From Planomonospora sp. ID67723 (GTDB lineage Bacteria; Actinomycetota; Actinomycetes; Streptosporangiales; Streptosporangiaceae): a DNA stretch of 64,000 nt. Of this stretch, positions 25,364 through 35,770 are shown piece by piece. The number at the start of each line of letters is the position of its first letter. Within the stretch, counting starts at the first letter, position 1. The notes below the pieces were generated by a model, which had not been told where the DNA came from, made no database searches, and saw nothing but the letters and a program-made list of their open reading frames with translations. A program made the translations under genes and the position numbers. The DNA is taken from positions 248,001 to 312,000 of the forward strand of contig NZ_JABTEZ010000005.1 in the NCBI RefSeq assembly GCF_015711605.1, read 5' to 3'.

Positions 25364-28300
25364 GTGTATTTGAAGACCCTCACCCTGCGCGGCTTCAAGT
25401 CCTTCGCCTCGGCGACCACCCTGCGCTTCGAACCGGGCATCACCGCCGTCGTCGGACCCAACGGCTCCGGCAAGTCCAACGTGGTCGACGCCCTGGCCTG
25501 GGTCATGGGCGAACACAGCGCCAAGTCGCTGCGCGGCGGCAAGATGGAGGACGTCATCTTCGCCGGCACGTCCTCGCGGGCGCCGCTGGGCCGGGCCGAG
25601 GTCACGCTCACCATCGACAACTCCGACGGCGCGCTCCCGATCGACTACACCGAGGTCACGATCAGCCGCCTGATGTTCCGGGCCGGCCAGAGCGAGTACG
25701 CCATCAACGGCGACACCTGCCGCCTGCTCGACATCCAGGAGCTGCTCTCGGACTCCGGGATCGGCCGCGAGATGCACGTCATCGTCGGCCAAGGGCAGCT
25801 CGACCAGGTGCTGCACGCCGGTCCCGAGGACCGCAGGGCGTTCATCGAGGAGGCCGCGGGTGTCCTGAAGCACCGCAAGCGCAAGGAGAAGGCGCTGCGG
25901 AAACTGGACGCCATGCAGGCCAACCTCACCCGGGTGCAGGACCTCGCCACCGAGTTGCGCCGCCAGCTCAAGCCCTTGGGCCGGCAGGCCGAGATCGCCC
26001 GCAGGGCCGCCGTCATCCAGGCCGACCTGCGTGACGCCCGGCTCCGCCTGCTCGCCGACGACGTGCTCACCCTGCGGACCACCCTGGAGCGCGAGGCCGC
26101 CGACGAGGCCGCCGTCCTGGCCCGCCGCAGGGCCGTCGAGGGGGAGCTGGAGCAGGGGCAGCGGAGCGAGACCGAGCTGGAGGCCGCCGAGGCCGAGGCC
26201 CAGCCGCGGCTGGCCGCCGCGCAGGAGGCCTATTTCCGGCTCTCCTCGATCCGCGAGCGTCTGCGCGGCCTGGCCGGGCTGGCCGCCGAGCGGCACCGGC
26301 ACGCCGCCGACACGGCCGTGGAGCGGCGCGGGCGCGACCCGGAGGACTACGAGCGCGAGGCCGAGGAGATCCGCGAGCAGGAGCGCGTCCTGGAGGAGCT
26401 GCTGGAGGGCGAGCGCGAGTCCCTCGCCCTCGCCGTGGCCCGGCGGACCGAGACAGAGGGGGCGCTCGCGGCCGAGGAGCGGCGGCTGACCGCCGAGGCC
26501 AGGGCCGCCGCCGACCGGCGCGAGGGGCTCGCCCGGCTCCGGGGCCAGGTCGGCGCGGTGCGCAGCAGGGCGGAGGCCGCCGAGGAGGAGATCGGCAGGC
26601 TGGCCCGGGCGCTCGCCGAGGCCGAGCACCGGGCCGAGCGCGCCGAGGCCGAGCACGCCGGTCAGGAGGAGACCGACCCGGCCGCCGATCCCGCCCTCGC
26701 CGAGGAGCTGGAGATCGCGCTGGAGGCCGTGGAGGCGGCCAGGCAGACCGTCGAGGACGCCAAGGCCGTGGTGGAGCAGGCGAAGGCGGCCGTCGCCGGG
26801 CCGAACGCGGCGCTGGGCGCGGCCAAGGCCGCCCTGACGGCCGCGCGCAAGGCCGACCAGGAGGCGCAGCGCCAGGTCGCCGCGCTGGAGGCCAGGTTCG
26901 AGGCGCTGGAACTGGGCCTGTCCAGGGGCGCGGACGGCGGTGCGGCGCTGCTGGCCGAGGACCGGCCTGTCGAGGGCGTGCTCGGCCCGCTCGCGGCGAT
27001 GCTGTCGGTACGGCCCGGCGCCGAGACCGCCGTCGCCGCCGTGCTCGGCGCCGCCGCCGGGGCGGTCGCGGTGGAGTCGCTGCGCCGCGCCGCCGACGCC
27101 GTGGAGTTCCTACGGGCCGGGGAGCGGGGCCGGGCGGATCTCGTCATCGCCTCCGGCGGCGCACCGGCCCCGTCGGCACCGGTGCCGACGGCCGGGGCCG
27201 AGTGGGCGATCGACCTGGTCACCGTTCCGGCCGAGCTGCGGGCGGCCGTCGCGCACCTGCTGGCGGGCGTGCTGGTCGTCGACGACCTCCGGATCGCGGA
27301 GAAGGTGGTCGGGCAGTGGCCCGAGCTGCGGGCGGTCACCCGTTCCGGGGACCTCCTCGGCGTCCACGCCGCCGCGGGCGGAGGAGACACGGAAGCCGCA
27401 GGAGCCACCGCGCTGCAGATGCGGGCCGCCCTCGACAAGGCCGCCGCCGACCTGACCGAGGCGCGTCTCGCCGCCGGGCGGGCGGCCGAGGCCATGGAGG
27501 AGGCGGCGGAGGCCGAGGGGGAGGCGCAGCTCGCCGTGGAGGCCGCCCAGGCCCGGGTCGGCGAGGCCCAGACCGGCGTGCAGACCGCCCAGGCCGGGGT
27601 CAACGCCGCGCAGGCGGCGCTGGACGCGGTCCGCGCCAGGCAGCGGGAGGCCGACCAGCGTTCCGCCGCCGCGGCCCGCAGGCTCGCCCAGCTCGGCGCG
27701 GCCGCCACGGCCGCCCGCGCCGAGTGCGAGCGGCTGGCCGCGGGCGTGCGGACCGCAGAGGAGGCGCGGGGGCGGAGCCTGGGCGAGCTGGCGGAGCTGC
27801 AGGAGCGCCTCGCCGCCGCCGAACGCGCCGGTGAGCTGGAATCCGAGCCGACCACCGAGCTCCGCGACGAGCTCGCCGAGGTCTGCGCGGCGGCCCGGCA
27901 GTCCGAGATGGAGGCCCGCCTGGCCGTGCGGACGGCCGAGGAGCGGGTCAGGGGCATCGCCGGCCGGGCCGACGGGCTGCTGCGCGCGGCGGCCAGAGAG
28001 CGCGAGGAACGCGCCAGGGCGGCCGAGCTGAGGGAGCGGCGGCGGCGCCAGGCGAGCGTCGCCCAGGCCGTCGTGCGGGGCGGCGAGCACGCCCTGCGCG
28101 CGCTGGAGGGCTCGCTCGCCGCCGCCGCCGCCGAGCGCGACGAGGCCGAACAGGCGCGCGGGCAGATCGACGCCGCGCTCAGGGCCGTCCGCGTCCGGGT
28201 GCGCGAGCTCTCCGGGGAGCTGGACAAGCTGGTCAACCGGGTGCACGGCAGCGAGATGGCCAGGACCGAGCAGCGGCTGCGCCTGGAACAGCTGCAGACC

Positions 28301-29056
28301 CGCGCCGTCGAGGAGTACGGCGTCGAACCCGAGACCCTCATCGCCGAGTACGGCCCGGCCGAGCCGGTGCCCTCGGCCGACGGGGAGCCGGTGCCGTACG
28401 TCCGCGAGGAGCAGGAGAGACGCGCCCGCGCGGCCGACCGGCAGATGGCCCAGCTCGGCAAGGTCAACCCGCTCGCGCTGGAGGAGTTCGCGGCGCTGGA
28501 GGAGCGGCACGCCTTCCTCACCTCACAGCTGGAGGATCTCAAGAAGACCCGCCGCGACCTGCTGCTGGTGGTCAAGGAGGTGGACGAGCGGGTCGAGCAG
28601 GTGTTCGCCGCCGCCTACGAGGACGTCGCCCGCGAGTTCGAGACGATCTTCACCCGGGTGTTCCCCGGCGGTGAGGGCAGGCTGGTGCTCACCGACCCCG
28701 AGAACATGCTGACCACCGGCGTCGAGGTCGAGGCCCGGCCGCCGGGCAAGAAGGTCAAGCGCCTGTCGCTGCTGTCGGGCGGCGAGCGCTCGCTGACCGC
28801 GGTGGCGTTCCTGGTGGCCATCTTCAAGGCGCGGCCCTCGCCGTTCTACGTGATGGACGAGGTCGAGGCGGCCCTGGACGACACCAACACCCAGCGGCTG
28901 CTGACCCTCTTCGAGGAGCTGCGGCAGACCTCGCAGATCATCATCATCACCCACCAGAAGCGGACGATGGAGATCGCCGACGCCCTGTACGGCGTGTCGA
29001 TGCGGGGCGACGGCGTCACCCAGGTCATCAGCCAGCGCCTGAGGGAGAGCGACTGA
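25364..29056 (+). CDS. smc: chromosome segregation protein SMC
   Basis: Condensin ATPase that organises and segregates the chromosome together with ScpAB (not in this window). The 1230-residue protein has Walker A GPNGSGKS at 31-38, two long Ala/Glu/Arg-rich coiled coils, a hinge at about 520-690 (EGVLGPLAAMLSVRPGAE), the ABC signature LSGGERSLTAVAFL near 1137, and Walker B FYVMDEVEAALDD. GTG start. It lies directly before ftsY in the usual actinobacterial order. Confidence 0.98.
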   Translation: MYLKTLTLRGFKSFASATTLRFEPGITAVVGPNGSGKSNVVDALAWVMGEHSAKSLRGGKMEDVIFAGTSSRAPLGRAEVTLTIDNSDGALPIDYTEVTISRLMFRAGQSEYAINGDTCRLLDIQELLSDSGIGREMHVIVGQGQLDQVLHAGPEDRRAFIEEAAGVLKHRKRKEKALRKLDAMQANLTRVQDLATELRRQLKPLGRQAEIARRAAVIQADLRDARLRLLADDVLTLRTTLEREAADEAAVLARRRAVEGELEQGQRSETELEAAEAEAQPRLAAAQEAYFRLSSIRERLRGLAGLAAERHRHAADTAVERRGRDPEDYEREAEEIREQERVLEELLEGERESLALAVARRTETEGALAAEERRLTAEARAAADRREGLARLRGQVGAVRSRAEAAEEEIGRLARALAEAEHRAERAEAEHAGQEETDPAADPALAEELEIALEAVEAARQTVEDAKAVVEQAKAAVAGPNAALGAAKAALTAARKADQEAQRQVAALEARFEALELGLSRGADGGAALLAEDRPVEGVLGPLAAMLSVRPGAETAVAAVLGAAAGAVAVESLRRAADAVEFLRAGERGRADLVIASGGAPAPSAPVPTAGAEWAIDLVTVPAELRAAVAHLLAGVLVVDDLRIAEKVVGQWPELRAVTRSGDLLGVHAAAGGGDTEAAGATALQMRAALDKAAADLTEARLAAGRAAEAMEEAAEAEGEAQLAVEAAQARVGEAQTGVQTAQAGVNAAQAALDAVRARQREADQRSAAAARRLAQLGAAATAARAECERLAAGVRTAEEARGRSLGELAELQERLAAAERAGELESEPTTELRDELAEVCAAARQSEMEARLAVRTAEERVRGIAGRADGLLRAAAREREERARAAELRERRRRQASVAQAVVRGGEHALRALEGSLAAAAAERDEAEQARGQIDAALRAVRVRVRELSGELDKLVNRVHGSEMARTEQRLRLEQLQTRAVEEYGVEPETLIAEYGPAEPVPSADGEPVPYVREEQERRARAADRQMAQLGKVNPLALEEFAALEERHAFLTSQLEDLKKTRRDLLLVVKEVDERVEQVFAAAYEDVAREFETIFTRVFPGGEGRLVLTDPENMLTTGVEVEARPPGKKVKRLSLLSGGERSLTAVAFLVAIFKARPSPFYVMDEVEAALDDTNTQRLLTLFEELRQTSQIIIITHQKRTMEIADALYGVSMRGDGVTQVISQRLRESD

Positions 29057-29121
29057 GAGAACACGACGGCTGACCGGCAGAAGGTCGGACTATGACCGTC
29101 CGTCTGGGAAACTAGGCGGTT

Positions 29122-30297
29122 GTGGAGAGCTATCTCGGCCTGATCCTGGTCATCGCCGCCGCCGTCCTGCTGACGGCGGGCGGCATGTTCTTGCTGTTCC
29201 GGCAGGGGCGGAAGGCGGCCCCGCCGCCGCCTCGGCCGCCCGAGGTCCGGCCGGTCCCCGAGGAGCGCGCGGCGCCGCCCGGCAGGACCGTCCGCGAGGA
29301 CGAGGCGACGACGACCGTCCCGCCCCCGGCGCGGCCGATCGAGGTCCCCGTCGCCCCGGAGATCGAGGTCCCGCCGCCGTCCGCGGGCCGGATGGTACGA
29401 CTGCGCGCCCGGTTGGCCCGCTCGCAGACCACTCTCGGCAAGGGCCTGCTGGAGCTGCTCTCCCGCGACCGTCTCGACGACGACGTCTGGGACGAGATCG
29501 AGGAGACCCTGATCGGCGCTGACGTCGGCGTCGCCCCGACGCAGGCGATGGTCGAGGAGCTGCGCACGCGCGTGAAGGTGCTGGGCAGCCGGACCCCCGA
29601 GGAGGTGCGCGGCCTGCTCAGGGAGCAGTTGCTCACCCAGATCGGCGCGGACATCGACCGCACCCTGCACGTCGCCAAGCACGGCGAGCGCCCGGCCGTC
29701 GTCCTCGTGGTGGGCGTCAACGGCACCGGCAAGACCACCACCACCGGCAAGCTGGCCCGCTCGCTGATCGGCGACGGCAACCGGGTCGTGCTGGGCGCCG
29801 CCGACACCTTCCGCGCCGCCGCCGCCGACCAGCTCCAGACCTGGGGAGACCGGGTCGGCGCCCAGGTCGTGCGCGGTCCGGAGGGCGGCGACCCCGCCTC
29901 CATCGCCTTCGACGCGGTGGCCAAGGGCATCGAGGACAAGGTCGACGTCGTGATCGTGGACACCGCGGGCCGCCTGCACACCAAGACGGGCCTGATGGAC
30001 GAGCTCGGCAAGGTCAAGCGCGTCATCGAGAAGAGGGCCACGGTCGACGAGGTCCTGCTCGTCCTCGACGCCACCACCGGTCAGAACGGCATGCGCCAGG
30101 CCCAGGTGTTCGCCGAGGTCGTCAACATCACCGGCATCGCGCTGACCAAGCTCGACGGCACGGCCAAGGGCGGGATCGTCATCTCCGTCCAGCGCGAGCT
30201 GGGCGTCCCGGTCAAGCTGGCCGGCCTCGGCGAGGGCCCCGACGACCTGGCCCCCTTCGACCCCGAGGTCTTCGTCGACGCCCTCCTCGGCGACTGA
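29122..30297 (+). CDS. ftsY: signal recognition particle receptor FtsY
   Basis: SRP receptor GTPase for co-translational membrane targeting. The 391-residue protein has an N-terminal hydrophobic helix (about 4-24, LILVIAAAVLLTAGGMFLLF) typical of actinobacterial FtsY, a Pro-rich linker, the N domain and the GTPase G domain with G1 GVNGTGKTTTTGKLA (about 198), DTFRAAAADQL, DTAGR and TKLDGTAKGG. GTG start. A strong terminator follows, and ffh is not adjacent. Confidence 0.97.
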   Translation: MESYLGLILVIAAAVLLTAGGMFLLFRQGRKAAPPPPRPPEVRPVPEERAAPPGRTVREDEATTTVPPPARPIEVPVAPEIEVPPPSAGRMVRLRARLARSQTTLGKGLLELLSRDRLDDDVWDEIEETLIGADVGVAPTQAMVEELRTRVKVLGSRTPEEVRGLLREQLLTQIGADIDRTLHVAKHGERPAVVLVVGVNGTGKTTTTGKLARSLIGDGNRVVLGAADTFRAAAADQLQTWGDRVGAQVVRGPEGGDPASIAFDAVAKGIEDKVDVVIVDTAGRLHTKTGLMDELGKVKRVIEKRATVDEVLLVLDATTGQNGMRQAQVFAEVVNITGIALTKLDGTAKGGIVISVQRELGVPVKLAGLGEGPDDLAPFDPEVFVDALLGD

Positions 30298-30309
30298 TCC
30301 TCCGCACGC

Positions 30310-30340
30310 GCGAACGCCCCTCCACCGGAGGGGCGTTCGC
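30310..30340. terminator. intrinsic terminator, ftsY / siderophore ATPase
   Basis: GCGAACGCCCCTCC and GGAGGGGCGTTCGC form a 14-bp perfect stem with an ACC loop followed by TTTT. It lies between convergent genes and marks the end of the conserved block. Confidence 0.9.
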
Positions 30341-30375
30341 TTTTCCCGGGGCGGGTCCCACGCCGGGGCGCGGTC

Positions 30376-31161
30376 CTACGCGTGGCGGATGCCGATGGGG
30401 ACGACCAGGGGGGTGCCGGCCACCGGATCCTCGATGACCTTGGCGTCGAGGTCGAAGACCTCCGCGAGCAGGGACTCGGTGAGGACCTCGGCCGGGGGGC
30501 CCGCGGCGACCACCTTGCCGTCGCGCATGGCGACCAGGCGGTCGGCGTAGCGGGCGGCGAGGTTGAGGTCGTGCAGGACCATGACCACGGTGCGGCCGAG
30601 CTCCCCGTGGAGCCTGCGGACCAGCTCCAGCACCTCCACCTGGTGGGCCAGGTCGAGGAAGGTCGTCGGCTCGTCCAGCAGCAGCAGGTCGGTGCCCTGC
30701 GCCAGCGCCATCGAGATCCACGCGCGCTGGCGCTGGCCGCCGGAGAGCTCGTCCAGCGGGCGCTCGCCCAGGTCGAGCAGGCCGGTCATGGACAGCGCCT
30801 CACCGACCGCCGACTCGTCGTCGGAGGACCACTGCCGGTACCACGTCTGGTGCGGGTGACGCCCCCTGGCCACCAGGTCGGCCACGGTCAGCCCCTCCGG
30901 GGCCGTCGGCGCCTGCGGGAGCACGCCCAGCACCTTGGCGACCTCCTTGGTGGGCATCTTGTCGATGCGCTTGCCGTCCAGCAGCACCTCACCGCCCGAC
31001 GGCTTGAGCAGCCGTCCCAGCGCGCGCAGGAGCGTGGACTTGCCGCACCCGTTCGGGCCGATGATCGTGGTCACCGTCCCGGCCTCGATCCCGAGGTCGA
31101 GCCCGTCGACGATGACGCGATCGCCGTACCCGAGTCTGACGTCGACGGCCTGCAACCTCAT
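30376..31161 (-). CDS. iron-siderophore ABC importer, ATP-binding protein (FecE-like)
   Basis: A 261-residue ATPase with Walker [16 protein letters not shown]-loop, signature [17 protein letters not shown], Walker [17 protein letters not shown] and the switch histidine in [14 protein letters not shown], matching the FecE/FepC class. It overlaps the upstream permease gene by 4 bp (ATGA), so the subunits are co-translated. It is the last gene of the permease-permease-ATPase operon. Confidence 0.95.
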   Translation of the reverse strand: MRLQAVDVRLGYGDRVIVDGLDLGIEAGTVTTIIGPNGCGKSTLLRALGRLLKPSGGEVLLDGKRIDKMPTKEVAKVLGVLPQAPTAPEGLTVADLVARGRHPHQTWYRQWSSDDESAVGEALSMTGLLDLGERPLDELSGGQRQRAWISMALAQGTDLLLLDEPTTFLDLAHQVEVLELVRRLHGELGRTVVMVLHDLNLAARYADRLVAMRDGKVVAAGPPAEVLTESLLAEVFDLDAKVIEDPVAGTPLVVPIGIRHA

Positions 31162-32309
31162 GAGCGAGCCTCTCTGCGTACGCGGATGAGAAGGTAGATC
31201 AGATAGGGGGCGCCGAGGACCGCGGTGACCACGCCCACGGGCAGTTCCACGGGACTGAAGACGGTCCGTGCGAGCAGGTCGGCGGCGGTGGTCAGGACGG
31301 CGCCGGTCAGGGCGGAGACCACCAGCGGCGGCTGGGCCACCCCGGCCAGGCGCAGCGCGATCTGCGGGGCCGCCAGGGCGACGAACGCGATCGGGCCCGC
31401 CGAGGCGGTGGCGACCGCGGCGAGCAGTACGGCGGCCAGGATCATCAGGCCGCGGGCCAGGTTCGTCCGCACGCCCAGGCCGGTCACCGTGTCGTCGCCG
31501 AAGCGCAGCGCGCCGAGCGAGCGGGTGCCGAGCAGGGCCGGTGGGACGAGCACGGCCAGCGCCAGCGCGGCCGGGTGGACGTGCTCCCAGCCCCGCCCGT
31601 TGAGCGAGCCGCTGATCCAGACCATGGCCCGGCTGCTGTCGTTGACGTCGCCGAGGGTCAGCAGCCAGTACTTCACGTTGGTGAACACGGCCGTGACGCC
31701 GATGCCGACCAGGACCAGGCGGTAGCCGTCCAGCCCTCTGCGCCAGGCCAGGACGTAGACGGTCAGCGCTCCGGCCAGGCCGCCGGCCAGGGCCACCAGA
31801 GGGATGCCGACCTCGGCCAGGGCGCCGCTGGGACCGCCCGCGGTGCTGCCGGCGGTCACGATGGCCGCGACCACGGCCACGCTGGCGCCGGTGGTGACGC
31901 CGAGGACGTCGGGGCTGGCCAGCGGGTTGCGGGCGATGGCCTGGGTGATCGCGCCGGCCAGCGCGAGCGCCGCGCCGACCAGGGCGCCGGTTAGCGCGCG
32001 GGGCAGACGGAGCTCCATCACCACGAAGTGGTTCGGCCCGTCGCCGGTGACCGCCTCGAAGACCTCGGGAACCGTCATCGGGATGTCGCCGATGCGTACG
32101 GTCAGGGCCATCGCCAGCGTCACGGCCGCGAGCAGGACCAGGGTGACGGCCGCCGAGCGCAGCCGGAGCAGCCACGAGAGGCGGCCGATGCGCAGGGGCC
32201 GCTCGCGCGCGAGCCGTACGGAGACCGCGGGTGCCGGCGCGTCCGGGGAGGCCGTGCGGCCGGCCGGGACCGGAGCGGGGGAAGGGGGGCCGGAGGGCGG
32301 GGGGGTCAC
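31158..32309 (-). CDS. iron-siderophore ABC importer, FecCD-type permease
   Basis: A 383-residue membrane protein of the FecCD family with about ten hydrophobic helices and the phrases [31 protein letters not shown] and [17 protein letters not shown]; the latter is the cytoplasmic loop that contacts the ATPase. The first 35 residues are a Pro/Ala-rich tail that may be absent if a later start is used. The GTG start overlaps the previous permease stop as GTGA. Confidence 0.94.
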   Translation of the reverse strand: MTPPPSGPPSPAPVPAGRTASPDAPAPAVSVRLARERPLRIGRLSWLLRLRSAAVTLVLLAAVTLAMALTVRIGDIPMTVPEVFEAVTGDGPNHFVVMELRLPRALTGALVGAALALAGAITQAIARNPLASPDVLGVTTGASVAVVAAIVTAGSTAGGPSGALAEVGIPLVALAGGLAGALTVYVLAWRRGLDGYRLVLVGIGVTAVFTNVKYWLLTLGDVNDSSRAMVWISGSLNGRGWEHVHPAALALAVLVPPALLGTRSLGALRFGDDTVTGLGVRTNLARGLMILAAVLLAAVATASAGPIAFVALAAPQIALRLAGVAQPPLVVSALTGAVLTTAADLLARTVFSPVELPVGVVTAVLGAPYLIYLLIRVRREARS

Positions 32310-33358
32310 AGCCGGACCGGCTTCCTGCGGCGGACCAGGGCGACGAAGAAGGGCGCGCCCATCAGCGCGAGCACGACGCCCACCTCCAGTTCGCCGGGCC
32401 GGGCGACGACGCGGCCGACCACGTCGGCCAGGAGCAGGGCGCAGGCGCCCATCAGCCCGGAGTACGGCAGCAGCCAGCGGTGGTCGGGACCGGAGAGCGG
32501 GCGGGCCAGGTGGGGGACCATCAGGCCGAGGAAGGAGAGCGCTCCGCAGGCCGCCACCGAGGCCCCGCTGAGCAGGGTGATCGCGGCGACGCCGACGGTC
32601 CGGATCAGGGTGACGTTCTGGCCGAGGGCGCGGGCGACGTCCTCGCCGAGCGAGAGCGCGTTGAGGGCGGGGGCGTTGACCAGAGCCAGGAGCAGCCCGG
32701 CGGCGATGAACGGCAGCACCTGCCAGGCGACGTCGGAGCCCCGGGCGGCGATCGAGCCCGCCTGCCAGAACCGGAAGACGTCCATGGCCTGCTCGTCCAT
32801 GAGGACCATGGTCGAGGTGAGGGCATACAGGAAGGCGCTGACCGCGGTGCCCGCGAGGGCGAGGGTGACCGGGGTGGGGCCGCCGCGGCCGCCGGCCATG
32901 CCGAGGGCGAAGACGCCCACGCTGGCGATCAGCGCACCGGCGAGGCCGAACCAGATATAGCCGTAGAGGCCGGTGACGCCGAGGACCATGATGCTCAGCA
33001 CCATCGCGAACGCCGCGCCCTGGGTCACGCCGAGCAGGCCGGGGTCGGCCAGCGGGTTGCGGGTGTGGCCCTGCATGAGCGCGCCCGCGACGCCGAGCGC
33101 GATCCCGGCCATGACCCCGATCACGGTCCTGGGGACGCGCAGCGACTGCACGACGATGTCGTTCTCGCTCCCGGACGGATCGGTCAGCCCGTGCCAGACG
33201 TCGGTCAGGGGGACCGGCTTGGCGCCGATCGCGAGGCTCAGCACGGCCGCCGCGGTGAGCGCCCCGAACAGGGCGGAGAGGACCAGCAGCCGGCGCCGGC
33301 GGAGCGTCCGCGTGCCGCCGGGGGACGGCGGCCGTGCCACGGCCATCGCTGTGCTCAC
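32306..33358 (-). CDS. iron-siderophore ABC importer, FecCD-type permease (first of operon)
   Basis: A 350-residue FecCD-family permease, probably the heterodimer partner of the next one. It has [30 protein letters not shown] and the ATPase-contact stretch [21 protein letters not shown]. The GTG start has GAGAGG upstream. Transcription probably begins in the shared region with the binding-protein gene, where two iron boxes lie. Confidence 0.94.
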   Translation of the reverse strand: MSTAMAVARPPSPGGTRTLRRRRLLVLSALFGALTAAAVLSLAIGAKPVPLTDVWHGLTDPSGSENDIVVQSLRVPRTVIGVMAGIALGVAGALMQGHTRNPLADPGLLGVTQGAAFAMVLSIMVLGVTGLYGYIWFGLAGALIASVGVFALGMAGGRGGPTPVTLALAGTAVSAFLYALTSTMVLMDEQAMDVFRFWQAGSIAARGSDVAWQVLPFIAAGLLLALVNAPALNALSLGEDVARALGQNVTLIRTVGVAAITLLSGASVAACGALSFLGLMVPHLARPLSGPDHRWLLPYSGLMGACALLLADVVGRVVARPGELEVGVVLALMGAPFFVALVRRRKPVRL

Positions 33359-33400
33359 CGCATACCTCTCGTTTGCCGGACCCTGTCCGAGTATGCCAGT

Positions 33401-33439
33401 TTAGGTATGGCTAATCTAACTGAGGTAAGCCTTACCTTT
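33401..33439. promoter_or_regulatory. two tandem iron boxes (IdeR/DmdR-type)
   Basis: TTAGGTATGGCTAATCTAA (33401-33419) matches the known iron-box consensus TTAGGTTAGGCTAACCTAA at 16 of 19 positions. TGAGGTAAGCCTTACCTTT (33421-33439) contains a perfect 15-bp palindrome AGGTAAGCCTTACCT. They start 20 bp apart, between the divergent importer genes, so ferrous-iron repression of both directions is expected. Confidence 0.8.
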
Positions 33440-33454
33440 GTGAAAGGACTCCAG

Positions 33455-34477
33455 ATGAGAGCGTTGCGTGCCCTGGCCGCAGGTGTGGCGGGAGCCGTAC
33501 TGTCTCTCGGCCTCGCCGCTTGTGGGTCGAGCACTTCCGGCACCGCGACCGGCAGCGCGAGCGCGTCCCCGGCCCCGGCGGCGAGCGACGCGGGCGGCGG
33601 TACCGCGGCCTACCCGCGCACGGTCAAGCACGCCATGGGCGAGACCCGGATCCCGGCGCAGCCCAAGCGGGTCGTCGCCCTGGACCAGAGCTTCGTCGAC
33701 GCGGTGCTGACCCTGGACACCGAGGTCGTCGGCTACACCGTCTACCGCGGGATCGACGAGAAGCTCCCCGACTACCTCGCGCCGGTCATGGACCAGGCCC
33801 GGAACATCAAGCCGGTCGGCACGCTCGAGGCGCCGAGCCTGGAGCAGATCATCGCGCTCAAGCCCGACCTGATCGTCTCGGCCAAGATCCGCCACGAGGC
33901 GCTGTACGACAAGCTCGCCCAGATCGCGCCGACGGTGTTCAGCGAGACCACCGGCGCCATCTGGAAGGAGAACCTCCGCCTCATGGGGCAGGCCCTGGGC
34001 AAGGAGGAGCTCGCCGAGGAGAGGATCAAGGCCTACCAGGACCGCGCCGCCAAGATCGGCGAGTCCATCAAGGCCAAGAAGGGCGAGATGCCCACGGTCT
34101 CCGTCGCCCGCTTCGCCGGTGAGCCGACCGTCCGGCTGTACGTGGAGAACTCCTACTCGGGCCTGGTGCTCAAGGACGTCGGCTTCCCGCGCCCGAAGGA
34201 CCAGCCGACCACCACTGAAACGATCATGGTGCCGATCAGCGAGGAGAACATCCCGCAGCTCGACGCCGACCACATCTTCGTCGTGTCCTACGAGGACCCG
34301 GAGGTCAAGGCCATCCAGGAGAAGTTCCAGTCCAACCCGCTCTGGGGCAAGCTCAAGGGCGAGCAGCACGTGGTCGACGACACCACCTGGATGGCCGCCG
34401 TCGGCCTCCAGGGCGCGCACGTCATCCTCGACGACCTGGCGAAGCTCTTCGAGGTCGACCCGGCGAAGGCCTCCTGA
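33455..34477 (+). CDS. iron-siderophore substrate-binding lipoprotein
   Basis: A 340-residue lipoprotein that captures Fe(III)-siderophore outside the cell. The signal ends in the lipobox LAAC with C23, followed by a Ser/Ala/Pro linker and a periplasmic-binding-protein class III domain (RVVALDQSFVDAVLTLDTEV, LIVSAKIRHEALYDKLAQIAPTVF). GAAAGGA precedes the ATG. It is divergent from the permease-ATPase operon and ends at a shared terminator. The siderophore type cannot be read from sequence. Confidence 0.94.
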   Translation: MRALRALAAGVAGAVLSLGLAACGSSTSGTATGSASASPAPAASDAGGGTAAYPRTVKHAMGETRIPAQPKRVVALDQSFVDAVLTLDTEVVGYTVYRGIDEKLPDYLAPVMDQARNIKPVGTLEAPSLEQIIALKPDLIVSAKIRHEALYDKLAQIAPTVFSETTGAIWKENLRLMGQALGKEELAEERIKAYQDRAAKIGESIKAKKGEMPTVSVARFAGEPTVRLYVENSYSGLVLKDVGFPRPKDQPTTTETIMVPISEENIPQLDADHIFVVSYEDPEVKAIQEKFQSNPLWGKLKGEQHVVDDTTWMAAVGLQGAHVILDDLAKLFEVDPAKAS

Positions 34478-34508
34478 GGACTCCCGGCCCTTCCCGCAAC
34501 GGTCCCCG

Positions 34509-34544
34509 CCGAGCCCGGCGTCCCCGATGGGGCGCCGGGCTCGG
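34509..34544. terminator. bidirectional terminator (binding protein / cds1-like)
   Basis: CCGAGCCCGGCG, a one-base bulge and CCCC pair with GGGG and CGCCGGGCTCGG around a GAT loop, a 16-bp stem between convergent genes. Confidence 0.8.
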
Positions 34545-34581
34545 TGCTGCCGGAGACCTGCCGTGCCCGGTGTCCCCGGCG

Positions 34582-35658
34582 TCAGGGCCTGTTCAGGAAG
34601 TCGCGGAACTCCGCCAGATGGGGGGCGATGTCGAGGCCGCGTTCCGCCAGCCAGGCGTCGTCGCCGTAGGTACAGCGGTAGCGCTCGCCGCCGTCGCAGA
34701 TCAGGGTCACCACGCTGCCCCGCTCGCCGGCCTCGCGCATCTCGCCGATGAGCTGTACGGCCGCCGCCACGTTGGTGCCGGTGGAGCCGCCGACGTCGCG
34801 TCCGGTGACCTCGCGGACCCAGCGCATCGCGGCGATGGACCGGGCGTCGGGAACCTGGATCATGCGGTCGATCACGGTGGGCAGGAAGGACGGCTCGACG
34901 CGGGGGCGGCCGATGCCCTCGATGCGGGAGCCGGGGGCGGTGACGGCGGCGTCGCCGGAGCACCAGGAGGGGTAGAAGGCCGAGCCCTCCGGGTCCACCA
35001 CGGCCAGGCGGGTGAGGTGGCGGCGGTAGCGGATGTAGCGGCCGATCGTGGAGGAGGTGCCGCCGGTCCCCGCGCCGACCACGATCCAGGCGGGTTCGGG
35101 ATGGGGTTCCATCGCCATCTGGCTGAAGATGCTCTCGGCGATGTTGTTGTTGCCGCGCCAGTCGGTGGCCCGTTCCGCGTAGGTGAACTGGTCCATGAAG
35201 TGCCCGCCGGTCTCCTCGGCCAGCCGCCGGGACTCGGCGTAGATCGCCCCGGGATCGTCGACCAGGTGGCACTTGCCGCCGTAGAACTCGATGAGCGAGA
35301 TCTTCTCGGGCGAGGTCGAGGCGGGCATCACCGCGATGAACGGCAGCCCGAGCAGGCGGGCGAAGTAGGCCTCGCTCACCGCGGTCGAGCCGCTGGACGC
35401 CTCCACCACCGTGGTCGAGGGGCCGATCCAGCCGTTCGCCAGGCCGTACAGGAAAAGGGAGCGTGCCAGGCGGTGCTTGAGTGAACCGGTGGGGTGGACG
35501 GACTCGTCTTTCAAATAGAGGTTTACTCCCCATCGCGCGGGCAGCGGGAAGACGTGGAGATGAGTGTCGCAACTACGGTTGGCGTCGGCTTCGACCCGGC
35601 GGATGGCCTCGGCCGTCCAGGTGCGGATGGCGGGATCATGTCGGTCCACGTGGTGCAT
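34582..35658 (-). CDS. cds1: PLP-dependent L-cysteine desulfhydrase, Cds1-like
   Basis: A 358-residue fold-type II PLP enzyme. The PLP lysine is K60 in [10 protein letters not shown], with the SSGST substrate loop and the [12 protein letters not shown] phosphate loop. It resembles the mycobacterial Cds1 group, which breaks down cysteine to sulfide, ammonia and pyruvate, more than the biosynthetic cysteine synthases (motif [14 protein letters not shown] and long C-terminal region). It sits next to a thiol-stress-type sigma gene. Cysteine synthase or another lyase role cannot be excluded. Confidence 0.8.
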   Translation of the reverse strand: MHHVDRHDPAIRTWTAEAIRRVEADANRSCDTHLHVFPLPARWGVNLYLKDESVHPTGSLKHRLARSLFLYGLANGWIGPSTTVVEASSGSTAVSEAYFARLLGLPFIAVMPASTSPEKISLIEFYGGKCHLVDDPGAIYAESRRLAEETGGHFMDQFTYAERATDWRGNNNIAESIFSQMAMEPHPEPAWIVVGAGTGGTSSTIGRYIRYRRHLTRLAVVDPEGSAFYPSWCSGDAAVTAPGSRIEGIGRPRVEPSFLPTVIDRMIQVPDARSIAAMRWVREVTGRDVGGSTGTNVAAAVQLIGEMREAGERGSVVTLICDGGERYRCTYGDDAWLAERGLDIAPHLAEFRDFLNRP

Positions 35659-35737
35659 GCCACCAAAGGTAGCCCTAGCTGGAGTTATGTGATGATAGGC
35701 ACAACTCAGGCTGAATCGAGCAAAGGATGTTACCCTA

Positions 35738-35770
35738 ATGAGACTCGACCGACTGTAGGGCGTGTCTCAT
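35738..35770. promoter_or_regulatory. inverted repeat in the cds1/sigma intergenic region
   Basis: ATGAGAC and GTCTCAT are exact reverse complements separated by 19 bases. They lie in the 266-base divergent gap, which also holds a smaller hairpin CGGCCCC-CTTAC-GGGGCCG (35822-35840). No perfect SigR-type promoter (GGAAT-N18-GTT) was found here. Confidence 0.35.

Noticed and set aside
26662-28575. Very long open frame antisense to smc (637 codons, Ser/Ala/Arg-rich)
   Set aside because: It is a mirror of the highly biased coiled-coil codons of smc; no family motif, no ribosome site.
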